Assembly: GCA_944390005.1 (NCBI GenBank)
Contig: CALXOJ010000001.1
Span: forward strand, 80,363-144,362
Length of the DNA: 64,000 bases
From: an uncultured Spirochaetota bacterium
GTDB taxonomy: Bacteria; Spirochaetota; Spirochaetia; JAFGXN01
Direction: 5' to 3'
Below are positions 51,740-60,622 of this stretch, piece by piece. Made by a program: the position numbers and the translations under genes. Position 1 is the stretch's first letter; every line of letters begins with the position of its first letter. The notes beneath the pieces were generated by a model. The model was given only the letters and a program-made list of their open reading frames with translations. It was not told the DNA's origin and made no database searches.

Positions 51740-53638
51740 ATGAAAGAGAAGGATGTTTTATCGCTCATCAAGACTCCTTCCGATGTCAAGAAGTTGAACC
51801 GGCGGCAGTTGAAGGCGTTAGCCGAAGAACTCCGCGCTTTGATTATCGGCGTGACGACCCGAAACGGCGGACATCTTGCTTCCGGATTGGGAGTGGTGGA
51901 GCTGACTTTGGCACTGCATCGCGTGTTTTCATTGCCGTCGGACTCCATTGTTTGGGATGTCGGTCATCAGACTTATGTACATAAAATTTTAACTCACGGA
52001 AAAGAGGCGTTTCTGTCACTGCGGCGGAAAGGCGGGCTTTCCGGGTTTTCTCGTCCCGATGAAAGCCGTTACGATGCGTTTGTTTCAGGTCACGCTTCCA
52101 ATTCGATTTCGGCGGCTCTCGGTCTGCTGGAAGCGGATCGGTTGGCGGGACGGAAAAACAAAACGGTCGCGGTTATCGGCGACGGCGCGCTGACAGGCGG
52201 TATGACTTTCGAAGGATTCAATCATGCCGGATTTCTAAAGCGGGATTTGATTGTCGTTTTAAACGACAATGCAATGTCCATCGGTAAAAACGTCGGTGCG
52301 CTTTCCAGTCACACAAGAAAAAGTTTTATCTCTTCGATTATCACTGGATTCGGCGTTTGTGCGCCGGTTTTTCATATTCGTTATGCAGCCGACCGCTTTT
52401 TGCCGCGAATTCCGATTATCGGCCGCTTTTTGTTTCATTTGCGTAAGCGTATTCTGAATGCGTTGAAGGCGTTATTTTTAAAAGAAAATCTCTTTTCGAA
52501 TTTCGGATTTGTTTATGTCGGTCCCATCGACGGTCATAACGAAGCGCGGTTGGAAAAAATTCTAAAACGGGTGAAGCGTCTGCCGGTGCCGACGGTCGTT
52601 CACGTTTTGACGAAAAAGGGAAAGGGGCTTCCGGAGGCGGAAGCTGATCCGGCGCGTTATCATGGAGTTGCCGGCAGCGGAGCGGAGACGCCTTCCGTTT
52701 CGGGGAAAAGTTATACGACGTGTTTTTCGGAGTGGATGGTTCAGGCTGCGGAACGGTGCGGTGATTTGGTCGGAATTTCGGCGGCGATGACGGAGGGGTG
52801 CGGCTTGGCTCCGTTTGCGGCCCGTTTTCCGGAGCGGTTTTACGACACCGGCATTACGGAAGAGCATGCAGTGACTTTTGCGGCCGGTTTAGCAAAAGGA
52901 GGCCGGCGCCCGGTTGTCGCGATTTATTCGACTTTTATGCAGAGAGCCGTCGATCAGGTGATTCACGACACCGCGATTCAAGATTTGCCCGTTATTTTTG
53001 TGGCAGACCGTGCCGGATTGGTCGGCGGAGACGGTGAAACACATCAAGGAATTTTTGATGTTTCAATTTACCGAAGCGTTCCCCGTTTCGAAATTTTTAT
53101 GCCGTCGACGGAGGGTGTTCTCCGTTCCGTATTGGATTACGCACTCGCTTCGTCTCACCCTGTTCTGATTCGGTTGGCGAAAGACGTTTGCCCGCCGTCT
53201 GCACCGGATGAAGAGCCGTTTGTTCCCGGAAGGGGGGCATTTGCCGTACTGCGAAAAAATTCCGAGCAGCTGGTCATTTCCTGCGGAGCGTTGCTTCCGC
53301 ACTGTTTGCGTGCAGCGGAAGAGGCGACTCGGAAAGGGTTTGCGACGGATGTTTACGATTTTCGATCGCTGAAACCGTTTGACGCGGATTTTTTTCTTGA
53401 TGCGGTCAAAAATTACGATCGGGTTTTTCTGTTTGAAGAGAATATGAGTTTTGGCGGCGTTGGAGAGGCGTTGGCTCCGCTGTTTGCCGGTCGTTTGAAA
53501 CCGAGGTTTGAAGCACACGGTCTCCCGCAGTGTTTTCCTCAGCACGCTTCCCGTCGTGAGCTTCTGGATGAGTTCGGTTTGTCTGCGGAGGCAATGGAAG
53601 CGCGGCTGACGGCTTCAGTCGGCGAAGCGGTGCGTTAA
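51740..53638 (+). CDS. dxs: 1-deoxy-D-xylulose-5-phosphate synthase
   Basis: Thiamine-diphosphate enzyme of 632 residues that makes DXP from pyruvate and glyceraldehyde-3-phosphate, the first step of the MEP isoprenoid path. GHASNSISAALGL, the ThDP motif GDGALTGGM...LNDNAMSIGKNVG, the catalytic-site HGVAGS block, the transketolase segment GITEEHAVTFAAGLA and DRAGLVGGDGETHQG are intact. Length is normal. The stop overlaps the stop of the convergent LysR gene by 4 bases. No clear Shine-Dalgarno sequence precedes the ATG. Confidence 0.96.
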   Translation: MKEKDVLSLIKTPSDVKKLNRRQLKALAEELRALIIGVTTRNGGHLASGLGVVELTLALHRVFSLPSDSIVWDVGHQTYVHKILTHGKEAFLSLRRKGGLSGFSRPDESRYDAFVSGHASNSISAALGLLEADRLAGRKNKTVAVIGDGALTGGMTFEGFNHAGFLKRDLIVVLNDNAMSIGKNVGALSSHTRKSFISSIITGFGVCAPVFHIRYAADRFLPRIPIIGRFLFHLRKRILNALKALFLKENLFSNFGFVYVGPIDGHNEARLEKILKRVKRLPVPTVVHVLTKKGKGLPEAEADPARYHGVAGSGAETPSVSGKSYTTCFSEWMVQAAERCGDLVGISAAMTEGCGLAPFAARFPERFYDTGITEEHAVTFAAGLAKGGRRPVVAIYSTFMQRAVDQVIHDTAIQDLPVIFVADRAGLVGGDGETHQGIFDVSIYRSVPRFEIFMPSTEGVLRSVLDYALASSHPVLIRLAKDVCPPSAPDEEPFVPGRGAFAVLRKNSEQLVISCGALLPHCLRAAEEATRKGFATDVYDFRSLKPFDADFFLDAVKNYDRVFLFEENMSFGGVGEALAPLFAGRLKPRFEAHGLPQCFPQHASRRELLDEFGLSAEAMEARLTASVGEAVR

Positions 53639-54540
53639 ACGGCTGCGGAAAACCTTTTTTGAAGAAAATCGAAGAAGGAGGCGGCCGCCGGCGTTGAGGG
53701 CATCTCTTTGCAGGTTGCCAGAGCTAAATCACGGCGAGGCATCGTTTCTTTGACAGGAAGAGCAATCAGAGAACCGTTTTCCAGTTCTTCGCCGACATAA
53801 TCTTCCAAAAGCATCGAAATTCCGAATCCCGATTTCAGAAAATCTTTCACCAAACCGACAGAACTCAGTTCAATACGAACATTGACGGCGATATTGTGAG
53901 CTGTGAAAAATTTATCGGCTGCCTTGCGGGTTTCCGTCCGTTTGTCAAGCATCAGGAACGGACAGGCGGCATAATCTTTCAACGGCCGCGGCTGTTCGGG
54001 AATGTCGGTGAAGATCTCCGACGAATACAGACCAAAACGGCAGCTTTTCAGCGTTGTGAGGCGGATTGATGCGTTCAGGCGGTTAAGCGGCGCCATGATC
54101 AGCGCGCAGTCGATTTCTCCTCGTGTCAGTGCTTCCAAGGATTGCGCCGTGTTTCCTTCTTTGATTTTCAGTTTTAAATCGGGGAAGCGTTGACGCATCT
54201 CTTTTATGTGCGGCAGGATGAAAAAACGGCAGGCGGATTCGCTGACGCCGACGGTGACTTCGCCGGCATTCGGATCCGAAAGACGCCCCAGAAAGTTTTC
54301 ACCGGAGGCAAACCACTCGACGCCCCGCTCGATAAACGAAAAAAGCCGTCTGCCGGCTTCCGTCGGAATCGGCTGCCCCGAGCGGCGGACGAAGAGTTTG
54401 ACGCCGGCGCACTCCTCTAAACGGCGGATAGCTTGGCTGACTGCCGGCTGCGTCACACACAGTTTGTCGGCAGCCTTTGAAAATCCGCCTTCTTTGACAA
54501 CGGTATAAAAGGTTCGGTACCATTCGTAATTCAGGTTCAT
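53635..54540 (-). CDS. LysR-family regulator of the cimA-leu operon
   Basis: A 301-residue LysR regulator: winged HTH (about 1-62; MNLNYEWYRTFYTVVKEGGFSKAADKLCVTQPAVSQAIRRLEE) and effector domain (about 90-295). It is transcribed away from cimA-leuCDB with 94 bases between, and that gap holds a dyad with the T-N11-A core of LysR operators centred near -64 from the predicted cimA start. It is a probable activator of isoleucine/leucine genes responding to a pathway intermediate. It has no clear Shine-Dalgarno sequence. Confidence 0.9.
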   Translation of the reverse strand: MNLNYEWYRTFYTVVKEGGFSKAADKLCVTQPAVSQAIRRLEECAGVKLFVRRSGQPIPTEAGRRLFSFIERGVEWFASGENFLGRLSDPNAGEVTVGVSESACRFFILPHIKEMRQRFPDLKLKIKEGNTAQSLEALTRGEIDCALIMAPLNRLNASIRLTTLKSCRFGLYSSEIFTDIPEQPRPLKDYAACPFLMLDKRTETRKAADKFFTAHNIAVNVRIELSSVGLVKDFLKSGFGISMLLEDYVGEELENGSLIALPVKETMPRRDLALATCKEMPSTPAAASFFDFLQKRFSAAV

Positions 54541-54544
54541 AACA

Positions 54545-54570
54545 TTTTCTTATATCACATATAATAAAAA
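54545..54570. promoter_or_regulatory. Probable LysR operator (T-N11-A dyad)
   Basis: TTATAT-CAC-ATATAA (54550-54564) is a perfect dyad containing T-N11-A (54551 to 54563). With one mismatch the symmetry continues to ATTTT/AAAAT flanks. Its centre is about 64 bases before the predicted cimA start, the classical LysR recognition position. Confidence 0.7.
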
Positions 54571-54585
54571 ATGTCTTTGCTTATA

Positions 54586-54614
54586 TTTACACCCTGTGAA
54601 AAAAATCTTATACT
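54586..54614 (+). promoter_or_regulatory. cimA-leuCDB promoter
   Basis: TTTACA (54586-54591), a 17-base spacer and TATACT (54609-54614). The start would be near 54621, 14 bases before the ATG. An in-frame GTG at 54596 lies inside this promoter and is therefore not the start. Confidence 0.75.
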
Positions 54615-54634
54615 GGATCCATCGGAGAGATGAA

Positions 54635-56212
54635 ATGAAAGTGACTGTTCTCGATTCGACGCTGCGCGACGGTGCGCAGGGAGGAGGAATCGCTTTTACG
54701 GTAGAAGATAAAATTCGCATTGTCAGGCAGCTGGATCGTTTTGGACTCGATTACGTTGAGGCCGGCAATCCCGGATCCAATCAAAAAGATCTCGAATTTT
54801 TTCGACAGGCGGCGAAACTCCATCCGGCTCGGGTGAAGTTGACGGCGTTTGGAAGCACATGTAAAAAGGGTGCGAAAGCGGCTGATGATCCCCGGTTACG
54901 GACGCTGCTTGACGCAGATACGCCGGCTGTGTGCATTTTCGGAAAAGCGTCGGCGGTGCACGTGGAAAAGGTGCTGCAGACAACGGCGGAGGAGAATCTG
55001 CGAATGGTAGAGGAGACCGTCGCTTTTTTGAAGGCAGCCGGCCGCGAGGTGATTTTTGATGCCGAACACTTTTTTGATGGGTACAAAGCTGACGCCGCTT
55101 ACGCGTTGAAGGTGTGCGCCTGTGCGGCGGCCGCGGGCGCCGATATTGTGACGCTCTGCGACACAAACGGCGGTGCGCTGCCGGAAGAGGTAACGCAAGC
55201 GGTGCGGGCGGCGAAAGAAGCGGTCGAAAAAGCCGGACGGGCCCAAATCGGGATTCATGCTCATAACGACTGCGGATTGGCAGTGGCCAATTCGCTGGCG
55301 GCGGTTGACGCCGGCGCTTCTCACATTCAGGGCACGTTTAACGGTTTCGGCGAGCGGTGCGGGAATGCGGATTTGGTGGCGGTCATTGCGAATCTGCAGC
55401 TGAAAAAGGGAATCATGTGCGTTCCGTCGGAAAACATGGCATTACTGACCGAAACTTCCCGAGCTGTTGATGAAATCGCCAACCTTCTGCCCGACGCTAA
55501 CCGCCCGTTTGTCGGAAAATCAGCGTTTGCTCACAAAGCCGGAATGCACATTGACGGAGTGACAAAGTTTTCGGAATCGTTCGAACACATCGACCCCGCC
55601 GCAGTCGGAAACGTCCGCCGTTTTTTGATGAGCGATCAGGCCGGCCGATCCCTTTTGCTGACACGGTTGAGGAAGATCGATCCGTCGCTGCAGAAAGAGT
55701 CTCCCGTTGTCGGTGAGGTTTTAGAGCGGCTGAAACGACTGGAGGCCGGCGGGTACGTTTTTGAGGATGCCGAAGCATCGTTTGAAATCATGGCGAGGAA
55801 GGTCATGGGGCTTTACCGGCCGTTTTTTCACTTGAAACACTTCAAGGTTTCGATTGACGAGCCGCGATTGGAAGAAAAGTTTTCGGCGGCTGCAATGGTA
55901 AAAATTGAAGTGGACGGCGCTGACGAAATCGGAGCGGCGGAGGGCGACGGTCCGGTTAACGCACTCGACAAGGCGCTGCGCCGGGTTTTGACGGTCTTTT
56001 ATCCTGAAATTCGTTCTATTTTTCTTAGCGACTACAAGGTTCGGGTGATTGACGACCGAGAGGCGACGGCCGCCCGCGTGCGGGTTTTGATCCGTACTTC
56101 CGACGGAAAGCACACGTGGACAACGGTCGGCGTGTCTCAGGACATCATCGAAGCCAGTTGGCTGGCTTTGGTTGATTCGGTTGAATATAAATTGATGAAG
56201 GCACAAATTTGA
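54635..56212 (+). CDS. cimA: Citramalate synthase
   Basis: A LeuA-family enzyme of 525 residues that condenses pyruvate and acetyl-CoA to (R)-citramalate. [22 protein letters not shown] opens the TIM barrel; the metal-binding HAHNDCG and the [15 protein letters not shown] block follow. The sequence pattern of the active site and the length fit the long CimA branch (TIGR00977-type) and not alpha-isopropylmalate synthase. The C-terminal 135 residues form the LeuA-type allosteric domain, so feedback inhibition by isoleucine is likely. I start at the ATG at 54635 (GGAGAG Shine-Dalgarno). leuC starts 10 bases downstream. Confidence 0.87.
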   Translation: MKVTVLDSTLRDGAQGGGIAFTVEDKIRIVRQLDRFGLDYVEAGNPGSNQKDLEFFRQAAKLHPARVKLTAFGSTCKKGAKAADDPRLRTLLDADTPAVCIFGKASAVHVEKVLQTTAEENLRMVEETVAFLKAAGREVIFDAEHFFDGYKADAAYALKVCACAAAAGADIVTLCDTNGGALPEEVTQAVRAAKEAVEKAGRAQIGIHAHNDCGLAVANSLAAVDAGASHIQGTFNGFGERCGNADLVAVIANLQLKKGIMCVPSENMALLTETSRAVDEIANLLPDANRPFVGKSAFAHKAGMHIDGVTKFSESFEHIDPAAVGNVRRFLMSDQAGRSLLLTRLRKIDPSLQKESPVVGEVLERLKRLEAGGYVFEDAEASFEIMARKVMGLYRPFFHLKHFKVSIDEPRLEEKFSAAAMVKIEVDGADEIGAAEGDGPVNALDKALRRVLTVFYPEIRSIFLSDYKVRVIDDREATAARVRVLIRTSDGKHTWTTVGVSQDIIEASWLALVDSVEYKLMKAQI

Positions 56213-56222
56213 GGAGGTCATG

Positions 56223-57488
56223 ATGGGAATGACAATGACGCAGAAAATTTTGGCGGCGCACGCCGGTTTGGAATCGGTTGTTCCCGGACAGCTGATCGAA
56301 GCCGAAACCGACATTGTTTTGGGAAACGATGTCACCTCGCCTGTCGCAATCAGGGTTTTCGAAGAAATTGGAAAGAAAGAGGTGTTCGACAGTTCAAAAG
56401 TGGTCATTGTACCCGATCACTTTGCACCAAACAAAGACATTCAATCGGCGGAACAGTGCCGCAAATGCCGCGTCTTCGCAAAAGAGAAGGGGATCGAGAA
56501 CTATTTCGAACTCGGAGAAATGGGAATCGAACATGCTCTGCTGCCGGAGAAGGGTTTGGTAACGGCAGGTGATTTGATCATCGGAGCCGATTCTCACACC
56601 TGTACTTACGGCGCATTGGGCGCATTTTCCACCGGCGTCGGCAGTACCGATATGGCCGCTGCTATGGCTCTCGGAAAGTGTTGGTTCAAAGTGCCCTCAG
56701 CCATCCTCTTTCGCCTTCACGGAAAACTGCAGCCGTATGTGACGGGAAAAGACTTGATTCTCCACATTATCGGAAAAATCGGCGTTGACGGCGCTTTGTA
56801 CAAATCGATGGAGTTTTCCGGCGACGGCGTTGCTTCGTTGACAATAGACGATCGCTTTACCGTCGCGAACATGGCAATTGAGGCGGGCGCCAAAAACGGA
56901 ATCTTTCCCGTCGACGAAGTTACGATGGAATACATTCAGGCGCATTCAAAGAAACCTTTCCGCGTTTTTGAAGCGGATGATGACGCCGTGTATGATCAGG
57001 TTTTCGACATCGACTTGGATTCAATTAAACAGACAGTCGCCTTTCCCCACTTGCCGGAGAATACGCACACTGTCGATGATATTCCGGAAATCCCGATTGA
57101 CCAGGTGGTCATCGGTTCGTGCACAAACGGACGTATTCAAGATTTGCGTCAGGCAGCGGAAATCCTGAAAGGGCGGCGCGTTAAAAAAGGCGTACGGCTG
57201 ATTGTCTTTCCGGCAACGCAGGCGATTTATTTGCAGGCAATTCGGGAAGGATTGATTCAAACATTTGTGGAAGCCGGAGGAGCTGTCAGTACTCCGACGT
57301 GCGGACCGTGTTTGGGCGGTCACATGGGGATTTTGGCCGCCGGCGAACGGGCGTTGGCAACGACGAACCGCAACTTTGTCGGCCGCATGGGGCATCCTGA
57401 CAGCGAAGTGTATCTGGCATCGCCTTATGTGGCGGCTGCCGGAGCGGTTCTCGGCCGCATTGCCGGAACGGAGGAGGTATTGAAATGA
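56223..57488 (+). CDS. leuC: 3-isopropylmalate/(R)-2-methylmalate dehydratase large subunit
   Basis: The [4Fe-4S] subunit of isopropylmalate isomerase, 421 residues, the short archaeal-type LeuC (HacA-like). Cluster Cys residues are in [11 protein letters not shown] and [13 protein letters not shown]. With CimA upstream it should hydrate-dehydrate citramalate to erythro-3-methylmalate. The start is ambiguous between ATG codons at 56220, 56223 and 56229; I took 56223, 5 bases after GGAGG. It overlaps leuD by 4 bases. Confidence 0.94.
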   Translation: MGMTMTQKILAAHAGLESVVPGQLIEAETDIVLGNDVTSPVAIRVFEEIGKKEVFDSSKVVIVPDHFAPNKDIQSAEQCRKCRVFAKEKGIENYFELGEMGIEHALLPEKGLVTAGDLIIGADSHTCTYGALGAFSTGVGSTDMAAAMALGKCWFKVPSAILFRLHGKLQPYVTGKDLILHIIGKIGVDGALYKSMEFSGDGVASLTIDDRFTVANMAIEAGAKNGIFPVDEVTMEYIQAHSKKPFRVFEADDDAVYDQVFDIDLDSIKQTVAFPHLPENTHTVDDIPEIPIDQVVIGSCTNGRIQDLRQAAEILKGRRVKKGVRLIVFPATQAIYLQAIREGLIQTFVEAGGAVSTPTCGPCLGGHMGILAAGERALATTNRNFVGRMGHPDSEVYLASPYVAAAGAVLGRIAGTEEVLK

Positions 57489-57982
57489 ATGTCAAAGGAA
57501 CGGTTTTCAAATACGGTGATAATGTCGATACGGATGTCATCATTCCCGCCCGCTATCTGAACACATCGGATCCGCGGGCGTTGGCGGCTCATTGCATGGA
57601 GGACATCGACACGGAGTTTGTGAAAAAAGTCCAAAAGGGCGACCTCATTGTCGGAGGAAAGAACTTCGGCTGCGGTTCTTCGCGGGAACACGCTCCGATA
57701 GCGATTCAGGCCTCAGGCGTCGGCTGCGTGATTGCCGAAAGTTTTGCCCGCATCTTTTACCGCAACGCCGTCAACATCGGTCTGCCGATTATCGAATCGC
57801 CGGAAGCGGCCGCTGACGCTGAATCCGGCGACACGGTGAGCGTTGACTTTGAAAGCGGCTCGATTGTCAATGAAACAAAGGGAAAGCGTTATCGGGTGCC
57901 TCCTTTTCCCCCGTTTATGACGAAAATCATCGAGGCCGGAGGCTTAGTCGCCTCGCTGCACGGAAGGGAGGAACAGCAATGA
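57485..57982 (+). CDS. leuD: 3-isopropylmalate/(R)-2-methylmalate dehydratase small subunit
   Basis: The 165-residue swivelling subunit of isopropylmalate isomerase, short type. [18 protein letters not shown] and the [22 protein letters not shown] substrate-binding loop are intact, with [19 protein letters not shown]. It overlaps leuC and leuB by 4 bases (ATGA) at each end, so the three are translationally coupled. Confidence 0.95.
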   Translation: MNVKGTVFKYGDNVDTDVIIPARYLNTSDPRALAAHCMEDIDTEFVKKVQKGDLIVGGKNFGCGSSREHAPIAIQASGVGCVIAESFARIFYRNAVNIGLPIIESPEAAADAESGDTVSVDFESGSIVNETKGKRYRVPPFPPFMTKIIEAGGLVASLHGREEQQ

Positions 57983-59010
57983 AAATCGCCTTAATCCCTG
58001 GGGACGGCATCGGTCCCGAAATCATCGATGCGGCGGTGAAGGTTCTTAACGCGGTCGGCCGCTTTGAATACGAAACCTGTTGTGCCGGCGGCGCTGCGAT
58101 TGACCGTTTCGGCGATCCGCTGCCCGAAAGCGAGCTCAGCCGCATGAAACGGTGCGACGCCGTATTGATGGGCGCTCTCGGCGGTCCAAAGTGGGACAGT
58201 CTGCCGGGAAACAAGCGCCCCGAAGCCGGACTGCTTCGTCTGCGCAAAGGGCTGGGAGTCTTCGCCAACCTGCGCCCCGTTAAAATTTACGAAGCGCTTA
58301 AAGACGCTTCTCCGCTGAAAACAGTCGACGGCGTTGATCTCATCATTGTAAGGGAGTTGATCGGAGGCATTTACTTCGGCCGCCGCACGGAAGGGGATGA
58401 GAGCGCCTGCGATACCATGGAGTACAGCGCGCAGGAAGTGAAGCGAATCAACGAAGTCGCTTGCCGGCTGGCGCGGGCGCGCCGCAAAAGCGTCACCTCC
58501 GTCGACAAAGCCAACGTTTTGGCCTCTTCTCGACTGTGGCGCAAACAAACAGAAGCGTTTTACGCCGCCCACCCCGACATTACCCTCAACCACCTCTATG
58601 TCGACAACGCCGCTATGCAGCTGATTCTCAATCCGAAGCAGTTTGACGTCATTGTTACAGAGAACATGTTCGGAGACATCCTCTCCGACGAAGCCTCCGT
58701 GCTCACCGGTTCTATCGGAATGCTGCCGTCGGCCTCCGTCGGACACCCGGGGGAGATCGCCCTTTACGAACCGATTCACGGCTCAGCTCCCGACATTGCG
58801 GGAAAAGGTATAGCCAATCCGATTGCGACCATCCTCTCGGCGGCGCTGATGCTGCGTTTCAGTTTTGAAATGGAGAAGGAAGCGGCTGCTGTCGAAGCTG
58901 CTGTGGAGGCGGTTCTGAACAAAGGCGTGCGGACAGCCGATTTGGGAGGCGGGGCAGACGCCCTCGGAACGGAGGCTGTTACCGAAGCGATTTTAAAGGA
59001 GATCGGCTGA
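57979..59010 (+). CDS. leuB: 3-isopropylmalate dehydrogenase
   Basis: NAD-dependent beta-decarboxylating dehydrogenase of 343 residues. It starts [16 protein letters not shown], has [27 protein letters not shown] and the [27 protein letters not shown] block. In this operon it should act on 3-methylmalate to give 2-oxobutyrate, and perhaps also on 3-isopropylmalate. A separate leuA is not present in the window. It is the last gene of cimA-leuCDB. Confidence 0.95.
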   Translation: MKIALIPGDGIGPEIIDAAVKVLNAVGRFEYETCCAGGAAIDRFGDPLPESELSRMKRCDAVLMGALGGPKWDSLPGNKRPEAGLLRLRKGLGVFANLRPVKIYEALKDASPLKTVDGVDLIIVRELIGGIYFGRRTEGDESACDTMEYSAQEVKRINEVACRLARARRKSVTSVDKANVLASSRLWRKQTEAFYAAHPDITLNHLYVDNAAMQLILNPKQFDVIVTENMFGDILSDEASVLTGSIGMLPSASVGHPGEIALYEPIHGSAPDIAGKGIANPIATILSAALMLRFSFEMEKEAAAVEAAVEAVLNKGVRTADLGGGADALGTEAVTEAILKEIG

Positions 59011-59020
59011 ATCCTTCCCC

Positions 59021-59049
59021 TTGCCGCCGCCGCCGTTTTGCGTTATAAT
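59021..59049 (+). promoter_or_regulatory. Promoter directly before the FN3 lipoprotein gene
   Basis: TTGCCG (59021-59026), a 17-base spacer and TATAAT (59044-59049) end 6 bases before the ATG at 59056. No Shine-Dalgarno sequence fits between them. Confidence 0.72.
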
Positions 59050-59055
59050 AAAAGC

Positions 59056-60237
59056 ATGAAACAAGAGTTCCTCCCACTTCTTTTGGCAGCTCTTTGGATG
59101 CTCTTTGGATGCAATCCGGCAACCGGACCGATTGTCGTTAACTCCTCCATCTCTGTGAGAAGCAAATCACTGGACTCAATGACACTGGCGTGGTCGCAGG
59201 CTCAGGACGTTAACGGCAACAACGAAACACTGGAGTATCAGCTGGTTGTCTCCGAATCTCCGGAGATTGAGACGCTTTCAGATATTAACCGCAACGCCCG
59301 GACCGTGCGCACATGGGGCGTCAACTACACCTCGACCGAAGTTGAGCTGACTGGAAGCGAACAAATTCTCTATTACAATGTCATGGTTCGCGACACCGTC
59401 GGCACCATCTCTTTTTACGCACCTCTGGAAGTCGACTTTACCGATCGCACTGCGCCGACTGTCGGCGATCCGACGCTGACGGTGAGCGAAATCACCTCAA
59501 AGTCTCTGCGCCTCTCATGGGGATCCGCCGCTGACAACAACACCGCCGAACGCGACATCGTCTACGTCGTCATGAGTTCTCCTTCCGATAATCTCAATAC
59601 CGTTGACGATTACTACAATACCGCAGACGGCCGCCATATCTGCTTTGAAAAGGCAGCTGTTACCGACTTCCTCATTGAAGCGCTGCCGAAAAGCGCCTCC
59701 CTTTACTTTAACGTCTTCGCCCGCGACAGCAACGGCAATGTGACGCCGTACACCCCTGTGTCGGTCACCCTTCTGCCGCCTGTCACCGTCGAAGAGAGCG
59801 GAACGCAAATCGTTTACACCTATCCGCTTTCGGCTGACGAAACCGTTACTCTGACACTCGCCGTCTCTGACGGCTTGGCTTCGGGGACGCCGGCGGCCGA
59901 CTCACCGTTGTGGACGACCGTTTGCCGATGGGCGGCAGCCTCCGACGGCAACATGGAAGGACAGGGCCTTTATGAATTCGAAGCCATCGACCCCGCCGCT
60001 GTCTCCCTCTCAAATCTCAGCCAAAACGACGCCCGTCTTCTTTCCAATGCGCTCACCGAATACACTGCCGCTTACGACTCTGCCGATACTATCGCCGATT
60101 GCCGCTACACCGCAGACGGCGCCCCGGCCCGCACTCCGGAAGAAGCGCAAACCGCCGCCGACAATTCCGAAGCTGCCGCTTTCAACATAACCGTCGCCGA
60201 CGGTTCACTGACTATTACCCGTCCCGTTTCTCCCTAA
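59056..60237 (+). CDS. Fibronectin type III lipoprotein, function unknown
   Basis: A 393-residue secreted lipoprotein: signal peptide with lipobox MLFGC (Cys19), two fibronectin type III-like domains (about 25-122 and 127-236; SLDSMTLAWSQAQDVNG and SKSLRLSWGSAADNN segments) and a C-terminal region of about 155 residues with no recognised domain, rich in Ala, Asp and Thr. An in-frame TTG 6 codons upstream would overlap the -10 box, so the ATG at 59056 is used. A hairpin terminator follows at 60424-60454, after the first repeat block. Confidence 0.75.
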   Translation: MKQEFLPLLLAALWMLFGCNPATGPIVVNSSISVRSKSLDSMTLAWSQAQDVNGNNETLEYQLVVSESPEIETLSDINRNARTVRTWGVNYTSTEVELTGSEQILYYNVMVRDTVGTISFYAPLEVDFTDRTAPTVGDPTLTVSEITSKSLRLSWGSAADNNTAERDIVYVVMSSPSDNLNTVDDYYNTADGRHICFEKAAVTDFLIEALPKSASLYFNVFARDSNGNVTPYTPVSVTLLPPVTVEESGTQIVYTYPLSADETVTLTLAVSDGLASGTPAADSPLWTTVCRWAAASDGNMEGQGLYEFEAIDPAAVSLSNLSQNDARLLSNALTEYTAAYDSADTIADCRYTADGAPARTPEEAQTAADNSEAAAFNITVADGSLTITRPVSP

Positions 60238-60255
60238 TCGATTTTATTGTCTTTT

Positions 60256-60375
60256 GGGCGCGCGCCCTTGCGGGCGCCGCGTCGACGGCGGGCGCGGTCT
60301 GCCTATCGGCAGACGGCCTTGCGGCCCCCGCCGTGCCGCTCGCGCCTTCGTCTGAGCTGCGCTTTCTTTTGCCGG
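60256..60375 (+). repeat. GC-rich hairpin repeat of the second type, copy 2
   Basis: Part of the 385-base non-coding gap 60238-60622. A perfect 7-bp hairpin (60297-60303 with 60308-60314, loop TATC) of the same GTCTGCC sequence as in the block at 17426-17560 is followed by GGCCTTGCGGCCCC. Further GC-rich palindromes precede it (GGGCGCGCGCCC, 60256-60267). Confidence 0.65.
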
Positions 60376-60423
60376 TCGGGAGATGGGTTGAATGACAGGG
60401 GACTATTGCCTTTTGATGTGTTC

Positions 60424-60454
60424 GGGAGCCGTTAACGGCTTCCGTTTTTGTTTT
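60424..60454 (+). terminator. Terminator downstream of the FN3 lipoprotein gene
   Basis: An 8-bp stem (60424-60431 with 60436-60443, one wobble, TTAA loop) followed by GTTTTTGTTTT. It separates the two repeat blocks and contains a 14-base perfect palindrome (60427-60440). Confidence 0.7.
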
Positions 60455-60464
60455 AAGGCAAAAG

Positions 60465-60608
60465 CGCGAGGGATTGAAGCGGAAATGAGCGGCAGACGGA
60501 AGGCGGGCGCAGGGCAAAGCGGCAGCTTTGCCTCAAAGAGAGGCGAAGGGATGGCGCGAATTGCAGCGGAAAGCCCGGTGCGTGCCGCTTGCGGCACGCA
60601 CGCGCCCG
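60465..60608 (-). repeat. GC-rich hairpin repeat, copy 2 (inverted)
   Basis: The reverse complement of this block matches 16493-16635 in three exact stretches: 60555-60580, 60506-60532 and 60469-60501. It holds an 11-bp hairpin (60578-60588 with 60591-60601) in the place where copy 1 has a 6-bp hairpin of different sequence, and the perfect 8-bp hairpin 60513-60520 with 60525-60532. Confidence 0.85.
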
Positions 60609-60622
60609 AAAGATAAGAAAGA

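Noticed and set aside
57991..58779. A 262-codon minus-strand open frame
   Set aside because: Antisense to leuB, whose motifs are intact on the other strand.
60099..60616. Short open frames in the gap after the FN3 lipoprotein gene
   Set aside because: They overlap the lipoprotein end or the two repeat blocks and have no start signals.
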